A stretch of 22,756 nt of DNA from CAJKWP01 sp050943075 (lineage in GTDB: Bacteria > Bacillota > Clostridia > Christensenellales > UBA1242), in the NCBI GenBank assembly GCA_050943075.1, contig JBMNOM010000015.1, positions 1 to 22,756 on the forward strand, read 5' to 3'. Shown here in pieces: positions 8,294-13,344 of the stretch (positions are counted from its first letter, which is position 1; each line of letters starts with the position of its first letter). The notes below the pieces were generated by a model. That model was not told the origin of the DNA. It made no database searches and saw only the letters and a list, made by a program, of their open reading frames with translations. A program made the position numbers and the translations under genes.

Positions 8294-8482
8294 TGTGGAT
8301 ATGTGGATAACTTGCCGTGTATAACATAAAATTATCCACATTTACAAAAAAATATGACAAAAATTTATAAATATTTATTGTTATGCATAAATATTAGTGT
8401 GTGGAAATGTGGATAACTTGTTGTAGATAAGTGCCAAAGCATTATAATATAAGACAATTATAATTGACAAACTTGTGGATAA
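8294..8482. other. DnaA-box cluster with AT-rich core: candidate oriC or regulatory DnaA cluster
   Basis: Four perfect DnaA boxes (TTATCCACA or its complement TGTGGATAA) lie at 8302-8310 (minus), 8332-8340 (plus), 8408-8416 (minus) and 8474-8482 (minus). One-mismatch boxes lie at 8294-8302 (TGTGGATAT) and 8422-8430 (TGTAGATAA), and a two-mismatch copy at 8400-8408. The boxes at 8332 and 8408 face each other across a 67-base, almost wholly A/T core that could be an unwinding element. By chance a perfect 9-mer would be rare here. dnaA and dnaN are not in the window, so this could be the replication origin displaced from dnaA, or a regulatory or titrating cluster acting on the downstream sigH operon. 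Gene strands do not switch cleanly here, which weakens the oriC reading. Confidence 0.6.
8421..8448 (+). promoter_or_regulatory. Upstream candidate promoter (P1) of mrnC-rlmB-sigH
   Basis: TTGTAG (8421-8426), a 16-base spacer and a perfect TATAAT (8443-8448). The -35 overlaps the near-consensus DnaA box at 8422-8430 and lies 4 bases after the perfect box at 8408-8416. Confidence 0.45.
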
Positions 8483-8492
8483 GGGTTAGAAT
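8464..8492 (+). promoter_or_regulatory. Main candidate promoter (P2) of mrnC-rlmB-sigH, with a DnaA box in its spacer
   Basis: Consensus TTGACA (8464-8469), a 17-base spacer and TAGAAT (8487-8492), with transcription expected near 8499. A perfect DnaA box (8474-8482) sits wholly within the spacer, so DnaA binding should compete with RNA polymerase. The leader would be about 80 bases. Confidence 0.65.
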
Positions 8493-8578
8493 TAAAAAAA
8501 GTTAAAAATTTTTATGCAATTAGCGGAAAAAACAAAATTAAAAAATGAATTAAAACAATCATTTTAGGAGTTAAGAAA

Positions 8579-8959
8579 ATCAAAACACAAGAACTTTCGC
8601 CATTGGTTTTGGCGTTTATTGGAGATGGAGTGCACACACTTTTTGTTAGGGAAAGTGTGATGAGGGAAAAAGAGTTAACAATTAAGCACTACAACAAATA
8701 TTGCAGCACTTTTTGCAGTGCAAAAACTCAAAGCCTTGTGCTTGACAGCATTTTTAACACATTAACAGAAGAAGAAAAAGATGTTGTTAGGCGCGCGAGA
8801 AATGCAAAAACTAATAATGTCGCAAAAAACAGCACAATTGAAGAATATAAAAAAGCAACTTCATTTGAAGCGCTTGTTGGTTTTTTATATTTGGAAAAAA
8901 GACAAGAGCGACTTGATGAAATTTTAAAAAGCAGCATTCAAGTTTTAGGGGAAAAGTAA
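8579..8959 (+). CDS. mrnC: Mini-ribonuclease III (23S rRNA maturation), probable ATC start
   Basis: Mini-III is a dsRNase lacking the dsRNA-binding domain; in B. subtilis it matures 23S rRNA ends. The product resembles it throughout: LVLAFIGDG near the N-terminus with catalytic Asp16, RNAKTNNVAKN, and SFEALVGFLYLEKRQERL with catalytic Glu97. No ATG begins the frame. The first NTG is a TTG at 8603, which has no Shine-Dalgarno sequence and would put the catalytic Asp only eight residues from the end. The codon ATC at 8579 lies 8 bases after AGGAG (8566-8570) and adds KTQELSP, giving 126 residues and a normal family N-terminus. An in-frame TGA at 8546 bounds the frame. Alternatives are a sequencing or assembly error of ATG, or true TTG initiation. 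It is first gene of an operon with rlmB 12 bases downstream. Confidence 0.88.
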   Translation: MKTQELSPLVLAFIGDGVHTLFVRESVMREKELTIKHYNKYCSTFCSAKTQSLVLDSIFNTLTEEEKDVVRRARNAKTNNVAKNSTIEEYKKATSFEALVGFLYLEKRQERLDEILKSSIQVLGEK

Positions 8960-8971
8960 AAGAGAGGATTT

Positions 8972-9685
8972 ATGATTATATCAGGAAAAAACAGTGTGTT
9001 TGAAGCAATTAAATCAGGCACAACAATTAACAAAATTTCAATTTTAAAACAAGGTAAGGGTTTTGAACAACTGATTGAACTTGCAAAACAAAACAAAATT
9101 AGGTTTGAGTTTGTTGACAAAGCAGTGCTTGATAAAAAGTCAAGTTTTCATCAAGGCATTGTTGCAGAAATTGTGGACTTTGATTACAGCAGTGTTGAAG
9201 ACATTTTACAAGTTGCACAAAGCAGAGAAGAAGATGCTTTTGTTTTAATTCTTGACGGAATTGAGGACCCTCACAATTTTGGTGCAATTATAAGAAGTGC
9301 AGAATGCGCGGGTGTGCATGGCATAATCATTTTAAAAAACAGACAAATTCCTGTTAACGACACTGTTGTTAAAACAAGTGCGGGTGCAATTGCAAACATG
9401 AAAATTGCAAGAGTGACAAACTTAAGCCAAACAATTGATTTTTTGAAAGAACAAGGCCTTTGGGTTTATGCTTGCGAAGCAAAAGGCGAAAGCATTTACA
9501 AAACAAATTTGAAAGGCCCAGTTGCAATTATTATTGGCAGCGAAGGTTTTGGAATTAGTGCTTTAACTTTAAAAAAGGCGGATGCTGTTGTGTCTTTGCC
9601 CCTTTTTGGAAAGGTTAATTCACTTAATGCTTCTGTTGCTTGTGGAATTAGTTTGTATGAAGTTTTAAGACAAAGAAACAACTAA
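8972..9685 (+). CDS. rlmB: 23S rRNA (guanosine-2'-O-)-methyltransferase RlmB / TrmH family
   Basis: SpoU/TrmH-family (SPOUT) methyltransferase that transfers a methyl group from SAM to a ribose 2'-OH, typically in 23S rRNA. The 237 residues comprise an N-terminal L30-like substrate-binding domain (about 1-75; starting ISGKNSVFEAI) and a trefoil-knot catalytic domain. Family motif 1 is NFGAIIR at 102-108, motif 2 is IIIGSEGFG at 186-194 and motif 3 is LNASVACGISLYEVLRQR at 218-235. A Shine-Dalgarno AGAGGA stands before the ATG. It follows mrnC by 12 bases and precedes sigH by 16, matching the conserved Firmicutes cluster, but the NYN-domain gene yacP (rae1) usually placed between rlmB and sigH is absent here. 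The exact modified nucleotide cannot be read from sequence. Confidence 0.93.
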   Translation: MIISGKNSVFEAIKSGTTINKISILKQGKGFEQLIELAKQNKIRFEFVDKAVLDKKSSFHQGIVAEIVDFDYSSVEDILQVAQSREEDAFVLILDGIEDPHNFGAIIRSAECAGVHGIIILKNRQIPVNDTVVKTSAGAIANMKIARVTNLSQTIDFLKEQGLWVYACEAKGESIYKTNLKGPVAIIIGSEGFGISALTLKKADAVVSLPLFGKVNSLNASVACGISLYEVLRQRNN

Positions 9686-9701
9686 TAAAAGGAAAAGTTT
9701 A

Positions 9702-10286
9702 ATGAAAACACTAACAGATGAAAAACTTGTTGCGCTTTGCAAAAAAGGCGATGAACACGCAATTGAACAATTGTTTTTGCGATATAAACCAATTTTGCAT
9801 TCATTGACAAGAGGGTATTTTCTTTTGGGTTCAGATGAAGATGACTTAATGCAAGAAGCCATGATTGGTTTGTATAAGGCCATTTTAAGTTTTAATGAGT
9901 CAGGTGTTGCTTCATTCAAAACATTTGCTTCAATTTGTGTTAGACGCAACATTTTAAGCGCAATTAAAAAATCCAACACATTAAAAAACAAAATTTTAAA
10001 TGACAGTTTGTCGCTTTCTGGCTTTATGGCAAACGATGATGACGACGCATTTCTTTTCTTGCCATACGAACCAAAAAACACAGATGAAATGATTATGGAA
10101 GACGAAAGCTTTGAAGAAACAAAAAAAGAAATTTTGAAAAAGCTTTCAAAACTCGAGCTTAAAATTTTGGGGCTTTATTTAAAAGGCGAGCCATATCAAC
10201 AAATTGCCACATCACTTTCAATCACAACAAAAAGTGTTGATAACGCGCTTTCCAGAATTAAAAACAAATTGCAATTTCTAAAGTAA
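9702..10286 (+). CDS. sigH: RNA polymerase sigma factor SigH (sigma-70 family, transition/sporulation)
   Basis: A 194-residue sigma-70 family protein lacking region 1.1. Region 2 (about residues 10-85) contains the core-binding DDLMQEAMIGLYKAI and SFKTFASICVRRNILSAIK, the -10-recognition part. Region 4 (about 140-192) ends in a helix-turn-helix: YQQIATSLSITTKSVDNALSRIKNKL. SigH initiates the transition to sporulation in Bacillus and Clostridia. The position after mrnC-rlmB is the conserved sigH locus, which separates it from generic ECF sigma factors. The segment between regions 2 and 4 contains an acidic DDDD stretch (about 112-115). AAAGGA precedes the ATG. If the upstream DnaA boxes are functional, SigH level would be linked to DnaA activity. 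Confidence 0.92.
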   Translation: MKTLTDEKLVALCKKGDEHAIEQLFLRYKPILHSLTRGYFLLGSDEDDLMQEAMIGLYKAILSFNESGVASFKTFASICVRRNILSAIKKSNTLKNKILNDSLSLSGFMANDDDDAFLFLPYEPKNTDEMIMEDESFEETKKEILKKLSKLELKILGLYLKGEPYQQIATSLSITTKSVDNALSRIKNKLQFLK

Positions 10287-10311
10287 AAATAAATACCATA
10301 TAATAAGAAAT

Positions 10312-10358
10312 AAAAAACCTTGCAAAAACAACAAAAACCTTGTGTTGCAAGGTTTTTT
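10312..10358 (+). terminator. Terminator after sigH with two alternative stems
   Basis: The right arm CAAGGTTTTTT (10348-10358) can pair with either of two copies of AAAAACCTTG. The distal copy gives a 14-bp perfect stem (10312-10325 with 10345-10358, 19-base loop). The proximal copy (10333-10342) gives a compact five-base-loop terminator. Confidence 0.85.
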
Positions 10359-10448
10359 GTTAGTATATAAAAAGGTTAGTATATAAAAAGGTTAGTATAT
10401 AAAAAGGTTAGTGTATAAGGTTGGCGTGTAAGGTTGTGATGTGAGAAG
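10359..10448. repeat. 16-bp tandem repeat decaying into 13-bp variants
   Basis: GTTAGTATATAAAAAG occurs three times in perfect tandem (10359-10406). Two shorter 13-base variants follow (GTTAGTGTATAAG at 10407-10419 and GTTGGCGTGTAAG at 10420-10432), then a more diverged GTTGTGATGTGAGAAG (10433-10448). The array starts inside the T-run of the sigH terminator. Polymerase slippage with subsequent divergence is the simplest explanation. From 10449 to 10578 nothing else was recognised. Confidence 0.9.
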
Positions 10449-10578
10449 TTGATTACAAATGTTTTTGAGAGTGATGCATTGCAAATTATAAATTGTTGTT
10501 TTGCTTTCAAATTTAGCGTTTTATTCCTATTTTTAATTACAGTCTTTGTTTTTGTGTGAGTTGTTTTTAAATATTTTT

Positions 10579-11088
10579 TTATACAAAAGGGTCGCGCCTA
10601 TGGGATGATGAGTGAGAAGTTAATTCATTGTCAGTTTCAACATCTCTGTGCGTGCGTCTGTAATCTTGTTGTCGATTGTCATAGTAAAAATCATTTCCGC
10701 CTTCAATGTTTCTGTTGTAAAAATCTGCTCCGCTTTCTGTGTTTTTTTGTTCTTTGTAATAATTATGGTTTGTTCTTGGGCGGTCAAATTCATTGCCTGC
10801 TTCAAAATTTTGTGCTTGTTTGTGCTGGGTATATTCGTGATTTGCTTCTCTGTTTTGCTTCTTGCGCCCCATAAAACCATTGCTTGTTATTTTGATTTGC
10901 CCTTTTTGTTTAAAAAGCATTAAAATGAGCCAAAGCGCGGCAAAGCCAATTATAATGTAAATTAAGCGGCTCAACAAACTTGATTGTGTGCCAAAAATGC
11001 CTGCAACAAAGTCATATTGCATAAGCCCAATGCAAAGCCAATTTGCTGCACCCAAAAGCACAATGATGAAACTGATTAATGTAATCAT
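10579..11088 (-). CDS. DUF378 (YuzA-like) membrane protein with a repetitive hydrophilic C-terminal tail
   Basis: The first 60 residues of this 169-residue protein match the DUF378 pattern: two transmembrane helices (about 2-22 and 42-60) around GAANWLCIGLMQYDFVAGIF and LLSRLIYIIIGFAAL. Function of the family is unknown. Residues 61-169 are hydrophilic, rich in Asn, Arg, Tyr and His, and unusual for this normally short family. They hold five copies of an E-x-x-x-[DE]-[FYL] motif at residues 81, 96, 118, 129 and 151; the last four are spaced 22, 11 and 22 apart. The ATG at 11088 is chosen because GGAGG ends 6 bases before it; a TTG at 11106 would overlap that site. It is a lone minus-strand gene between sigH and greA. 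The tail is likely cytoplasmic and disordered (inference). Confidence 0.8.
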   Translation of the reverse strand: MITLISFIIVLLGAANWLCIGLMQYDFVAGIFGTQSSLLSRLIYIIIGFAALWLILMLFKQKGQIKITSNGFMGRKKQNREANHEYTQHKQAQNFEAGNEFDRPRTNHNYYKEQKNTESGADFYNRNIEGGNDFYYDNRQQDYRRTHRDVETDNELTSHSSSHRRDPFV

Positions 11089-11113
11089 AAAAAGCCTCCA
11101 AAACAATTTGTTG

Positions 11114-11141
11114 TTTATTTTAGTTTTGTTTATTTTAGTTT
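11114..11141. repeat. 15-base direct repeat upstream of the DUF378 gene
   Basis: TTTATTTTAGTTT occurs twice, at 11114-11126 and 11129-11141, between the DUF378 gene and the divergent greA promoter. It may be part of a promoter or simple-sequence DNA; no clear -35/-10 pair was found for the minus strand. Confidence 0.4.
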
Positions 11142-11216
11142 AAATATGCAAAAAAAAGTTCCTGTATTTAATTTTTTTCAAAAAAACATATATTGCAAAA
11201 AAATGCACATTTTTAA

Positions 11217-11245
11217 TTGACAATTGAATATAATAAATGTATAAT
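11217..11245 (+). promoter_or_regulatory. Perfect consensus sigma-A promoter of greA
   Basis: TTGACA (11217-11222), a 17-base spacer and TATAAT (11240-11245): a full match to the housekeeping consensus. Transcription should start near 11252, giving a leader of about 63 bases to the greA ATG. Confidence 0.9.
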
Positions 11246-11257
11246 ACCGCGTAAACA

Positions 11258-11290
11258 TGCACGGGGTGGAAACACTTCGTGTGGTTTTTT
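11258..11290 (+). terminator. Attenuator-like hairpin in the greA leader
   Basis: GCACGGGGTG (11259-11268) pairs over all ten positions (three G-U wobbles) with CACTTCGTGT (11273-11282) around a GAAA tetraloop; an extra U-G pair is possible. GG and a run of six T (11285-11290) follow, the form of an intrinsic terminator. It would yield an RNA of about 40 bases and lies upstream of the greA ribosome binding site. Confidence 0.7.
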
Positions 11291-11314
11291 AACATTGAAG
11301 GGAGGGCAAGAATT

Positions 11315-11785
11315 ATGAGTAAAACATTTTTAACGCCACAAGGAAAAAAAGAATTAGAAGAAAAGTTGGAATATTACAAAACTATTAAAAGACAAGAAAT
11401 TTCCAAAGCAATTGGAGAAGCCAGAGAATTTGGTGACTTAAGCGAAAACGCTGAATATGACGCAGCAAAAAACGAACAAGCAATGATTGAACATGAAATT
11501 TTGGAAATTGAAGCAAAGTTGAGAAACAGTGTTGTTATTGATAAAAACAAAATTGATACATCAAAGGTGTCAATTGGTTGTATTGTGAAAATTTATGACG
11601 AAGATTTTGACGAAGAAGTTGAATATCAAATTATTGGTTCAACAGAAAGCAACCCACAAAAAGGTTTAATCAGCAATGAATCACCAGTTGGTAAGGCTCT
11701 TCTTAACAGCAGAATTGGTGATGTTGTTTCAGTTGAAACACCAGGTGGAGTTTCCAATTTAAAAGTTCTTGAAATCAGAGCGTAA
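11315..11785 (+). CDS. greA: Transcription elongation factor GreA
   Basis: GreA enters the secondary channel of backtracked RNA polymerase and stimulates cleavage of the nascent RNA 3' end. The 156-residue product fits the family length. It has the N-terminal coiled coil (about residues 1-75) with the tip sequence FGDLSENAEYDAAK, placing acidic Asp41 and Glu44 at the catalytic tip positions known in E. coli. The C-terminal FKBP-like domain (about 80-156) includes SPVGKALLNSRIGDVV. The ATG at 11315 follows GGGAGGG by a normal distance; a GTG at 11279 lies within the leader hairpin and is rejected. It is monocistronic, with perfect promoter, attenuator-like leader and terminator. E. coli greA is also preceded by a leader terminator, so autoregulation is plausible. 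Confidence 0.97.
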   Translation: MSKTFLTPQGKKELEEKLEYYKTIKRQEISKAIGEAREFGDLSENAEYDAAKNEQAMIEHEILEIEAKLRNSVVIDKNKIDTSKVSIGCIVKIYDEDFDEEVEYQIIGSTESNPQKGLISNESPVGKALLNSRIGDVVSVETPGGVSNLKVLEIRA

Positions 11786-11805
11786 TACAAAATCGCATAA
11801 AAACA

Positions 11806-11836
11806 AAAACTTGCAAAAACGTTTGCAAGTTTTTTT
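11806..11836 (+). terminator. Intrinsic terminator after greA
   Basis: ACTTGCAAA (11809-11817) pairs with TTTGCAAGT (11822-11830) around AACG, extended by A-T pairs into a run of T. Confidence 0.9.
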
Positions 11837-11863
11837 ATTTTTCTTTAAAATGTTTAAATAATT

Positions 11864-11882
11864 AACATAAATTTTTTATGTT
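11864..11882. promoter_or_regulatory. Palindromic candidate operator upstream of the three-TM protein gene
   Basis: AACATAAA and TTTATGTT form a perfect 8-bp inverted repeat with a 3-base centre, directly ahead of a TATAGT that could be a -10 element (11888-11893). No convincing -35 was found at the right spacing. It could be an operator or an incidental AT palindrome. Confidence 0.3.
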
Positions 11883-11907
11883 TGCAATATAGTGGAGATA
11901 TCATGGC

Positions 11908-12282
11908 TTGGATTCAACAATTAAGTGTTTTTCACAGGTGATTTTAACAGTCACATTGGCTTGTTATGTTTTTTTTATTGTTAAATTAATTTTATTGTTG
12001 GTTAATTTTCACAAAATTGATAAATCAACTTTGGAAAGAGAAGAAATTAAAAACTTTGATGAAATTGCAAATAACGATTCCGACATTGAAAAAAACATGC
12101 CAAAATATTTCAGCATAACATCACTTAATGTTTTGCTTGCGGCATTTGGCACAAGTTATTTTGTTTTTAATTTGTTTTTAAAAAGCGCTCGGCTTGTTTT
12201 TGCTTCTGCGTTTTTTGCTGTTCTTGCTTTCATTATGTACTCATTTTTAAAGAAATTTTTGAAAAAAATTAAAATCTTTTAA
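11908..12282 (+). CDS. Small membrane protein of unknown function (three predicted TM helices)
   Basis: Not recognised. The 124-residue product has hydrophobic segments at about residues 8-32, 74-92 and 95-113, an acidic cytoplasmic-looking loop between the first two (LEREEIKNFDEIANNDSDIEK), and a lysine-rich C-terminus (KKFLKKIKIF). The start is uncertain. TTG at 11908 lies 10 bases after GTGGAG, and a GTG at 11938 is also possible. An ATG at 11903, better placed relative to that ribosome binding site, opens a different frame that stops after 12 codons at a TGA (11939-11941), overlapping this gene. Either this is a translated leader peptide, or a single-base shift separates the ATG from the gene. 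It sits between greA and the zinc-ribbon gene with its own transcription likely. Confidence 0.6.
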   Translation: MDSTIKCFSQVILTVTLACYVFFIVKLILLLVNFHKIDKSTLEREEIKNFDEIANNDSDIEKNMPKYFSITSLNVLLAAFGTSYFVFNLFLKSARLVFASAFFAVLAFIMYSFLKKFLKKIKIF

Positions 12283-12377
12283 ATATTTTTTGTTAAATTT
12301 GCATACTTATTAACAAGATTATAAAAAAATCCCAAAATCAAGAGAAAAAAGTTTTTTAAAATTTAATATAAAAACAC

Positions 12378-12406
12378 TAGACAAATGAAAAAGTTTTTTA
12401 TATATT
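12378..12406 (+). promoter_or_regulatory. Candidate promoter of the zinc-ribbon gene
   Basis: TAGACA (12378-12383), a 17-base spacer and TATATT (12401-12406), about 30 bases upstream of the ATG at 12437. Confidence 0.5.
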
Positions 12407-12436
12407 AATAGCGTAATTTACAAACACGAGGGATTT

Positions 12437-12931
12437 ATGAAAAAAAACACATATATAAGATGTCCACGATGCGAACTTAACTTTATTTTAAAAGAAGAAG
12501 ATGTTTGTAGTGTGTGCAAATCTGAACTTTCTGCTGCAAGAGATGAAGAAATGGACGATTTTGATATGGAAGTTTGTCCAATTTGCAAGTCAAATTATAT
12601 AACTGTAGATGAAGTTATGTGCGAAACTTGTGCGAAGGATAAATCTGACGATGTGATTGATCCAGACGAATGGACAACAATTGAACCCGAAGATGAAGAT
12701 TTGCTTGACGAAGACGACGATATAACAGTTGTTGGTCTTGACGATGAGCTTGACGATGAGCTTGACGAAGACTTGGAAGATCTTGACGATGAACTTGATG
12801 AAGACTTGGAAGATCTCGACGATGAACTTGAAGACATTGACGAAGTGCTTGACGAAGACGATGACCTTTTACTTGACGAAAAAGAGGAAGAAGACGACGC
12901 CGACGATGATGACGATGAGGATGAAGAATAA
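12437..12931 (+). CDS. Double zinc-ribbon protein with a hyperacidic leucine-patterned tail
   Basis: No named family recognised. Residues 1-70 carry two CxxC...CxxC zinc-ribbon-like modules: Cys9/12 with Cys23/26 and Cys47/50 with Cys62/65. From about residue 75 to 164 almost every residue is Asp, Glu, Leu, Ile or Val. Within this tail the unit LDDELDEDLED repeats (residues 105-115, 116-126, partly 127-137) from a 33-bp DNA repeat. Leu residues 101, 105, 109, 113, 116, 120, 124, 127 and 131 fall in a 4-4-3 rhythm. GAGGG precedes the ATG. Acidic tails like this occur on nucleic-acid-mimicking or RNA-polymerase-associated proteins such as the delta subunit RpoE, but the N-terminal domain of RpoE is absent. 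A role in binding basic proteins or polymerase is inference. Confidence 0.85.
   Translation: MKKNTYIRCPRCELNFILKEEDVCSVCKSELSAARDEEMDDFDMEVCPICKSNYITVDEVMCETCAKDKSDDVIDPDEWTTIEPEDEDLLDEDDDITVVGLDDELDDELDEDLEDLDDELDEDLEDLDDELEDIDEVLDEDDDLLLDEKEEEDDADDDDDEDEE
12749..12847 (+). repeat. 33-bp coding tandem repeat (acidic tail)
   Basis: Two near-identical 33-bp units (12749-12781 and 12782-12814) and a third, diverged one encode LDDELDEDLED. Synonymous changes (GAG/GAA, GAC/GAT, CTT/CTC) between units show the peptide is conserved while the DNA drifts. Confidence 0.85.
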
Positions 12932-12958
12932 AAATTTTTAAAATTAAATTTTTTTGGC

Positions 12959-12991
12959 AATAATGCTTTCTAACGAAGGCATTATTTTTTT
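12959..12991 (+). terminator. Intrinsic terminator between the zinc-ribbon gene and veg
   Basis: AATAATGCTTTC (12959-12970) and GAAGGCATTATT (12975-12986) pair over 12 positions (one G-U) around TAAC and run into T residues. The T-run ends only about 24 bases before the veg ATG. Confidence 0.85.
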
Positions 12992-13014
12992 ATTTAACTT
13001 TTAAGGAGTTGTTT

Positions 13015-13263
13015 ATGAAAAAGAAAAGAGAGAGTTTGGTGGATATCAAACAAAAAATTAGCGAACTGAAGGGCAAAGAAGTTGTTTTAAGCATTAACAG
13101 GGGAAGAAAAAAGTTTGAAACCTTTAACGCAATTATTGAAAGCGTTTATCCAAGTGTTTTCACAATCACAGCAGAAAATCAACCAAAGCAATCGCCCTTG
13201 CAAACATTTTCTTATTTTGATGTTATGTGTGGAGATGTTGTAATTAGCGAAATTGCAAATTAA
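13015..13263 (+). CDS. veg: Veg family protein
   Basis: An 82-residue protein matching the Veg family (DUF1021) along its whole length: VDIKQKISELKGKEVVLSINRGRKKFE, then YPSVFTI, then TFSYFDVMCGDVVISE. The family fold is a small Sm-like beta barrel. B. subtilis Veg stimulates biofilm gene expression by affecting the SinR repressor, but its function outside Bacillus is unclear. The ATG at 13015 follows AGGAG by six bases; a TTG at 13009 is rejected. The gene is 24 bases after a terminator T-run with no obvious promoter between, so it may depend on readthrough from the zinc-ribbon gene or on a promoter hidden in the hairpin. It converges on nadE. Confidence 0.9.
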   Translation: MKKKRESLVDIKQKISELKGKEVVLSINRGRKKFETFNAIIESVYPSVFTITAENQPKQSPLQTFSYFDVMCGDVVISEIAN

Positions 13264-13311
13264 TTTTGTTAGTTGCGTTTTTGGTTGCGAAGTTGCAATA
13301 AAAAATTCAAT

Positions 13312-13339
13312 AAAAAACACCTTGTTATAGGTGTTTTTT
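13312..13339. terminator. Bidirectional terminator between veg and nadE
   Basis: AAAAAACACCT and AGGTGTTTTTT pair perfectly around a six-base loop, with T-runs in both directions, serving the two convergent genes. Confidence 0.9.
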
Positions 13340-13344
13340 GTTTT

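Noticed and set aside
10605..10923. Overlapping plus-strand ORFs of about 90 codons with Cys- and Phe-rich products antisense to the DUF378 gene
   Set aside because: They lie opposite a gene with a clear SD and a recognised domain, lack ribosome binding sites, and their composition is that of antisense reading.
11279..11314. GTG at 11279 as the greA start
   Set aside because: It lies inside the leader hairpin and T-run; the ATG at 11315 has a strong SD and gives the standard GreA N-terminus.
12595..12960. A 121-codon minus-strand ORF encoding a nearly pure poly-serine protein
   Set aside because: It is the antisense shadow of the GAC/GAT/GAA-rich acidic tail of the zinc-ribbon gene; it has no ribosome binding site and no independent support.
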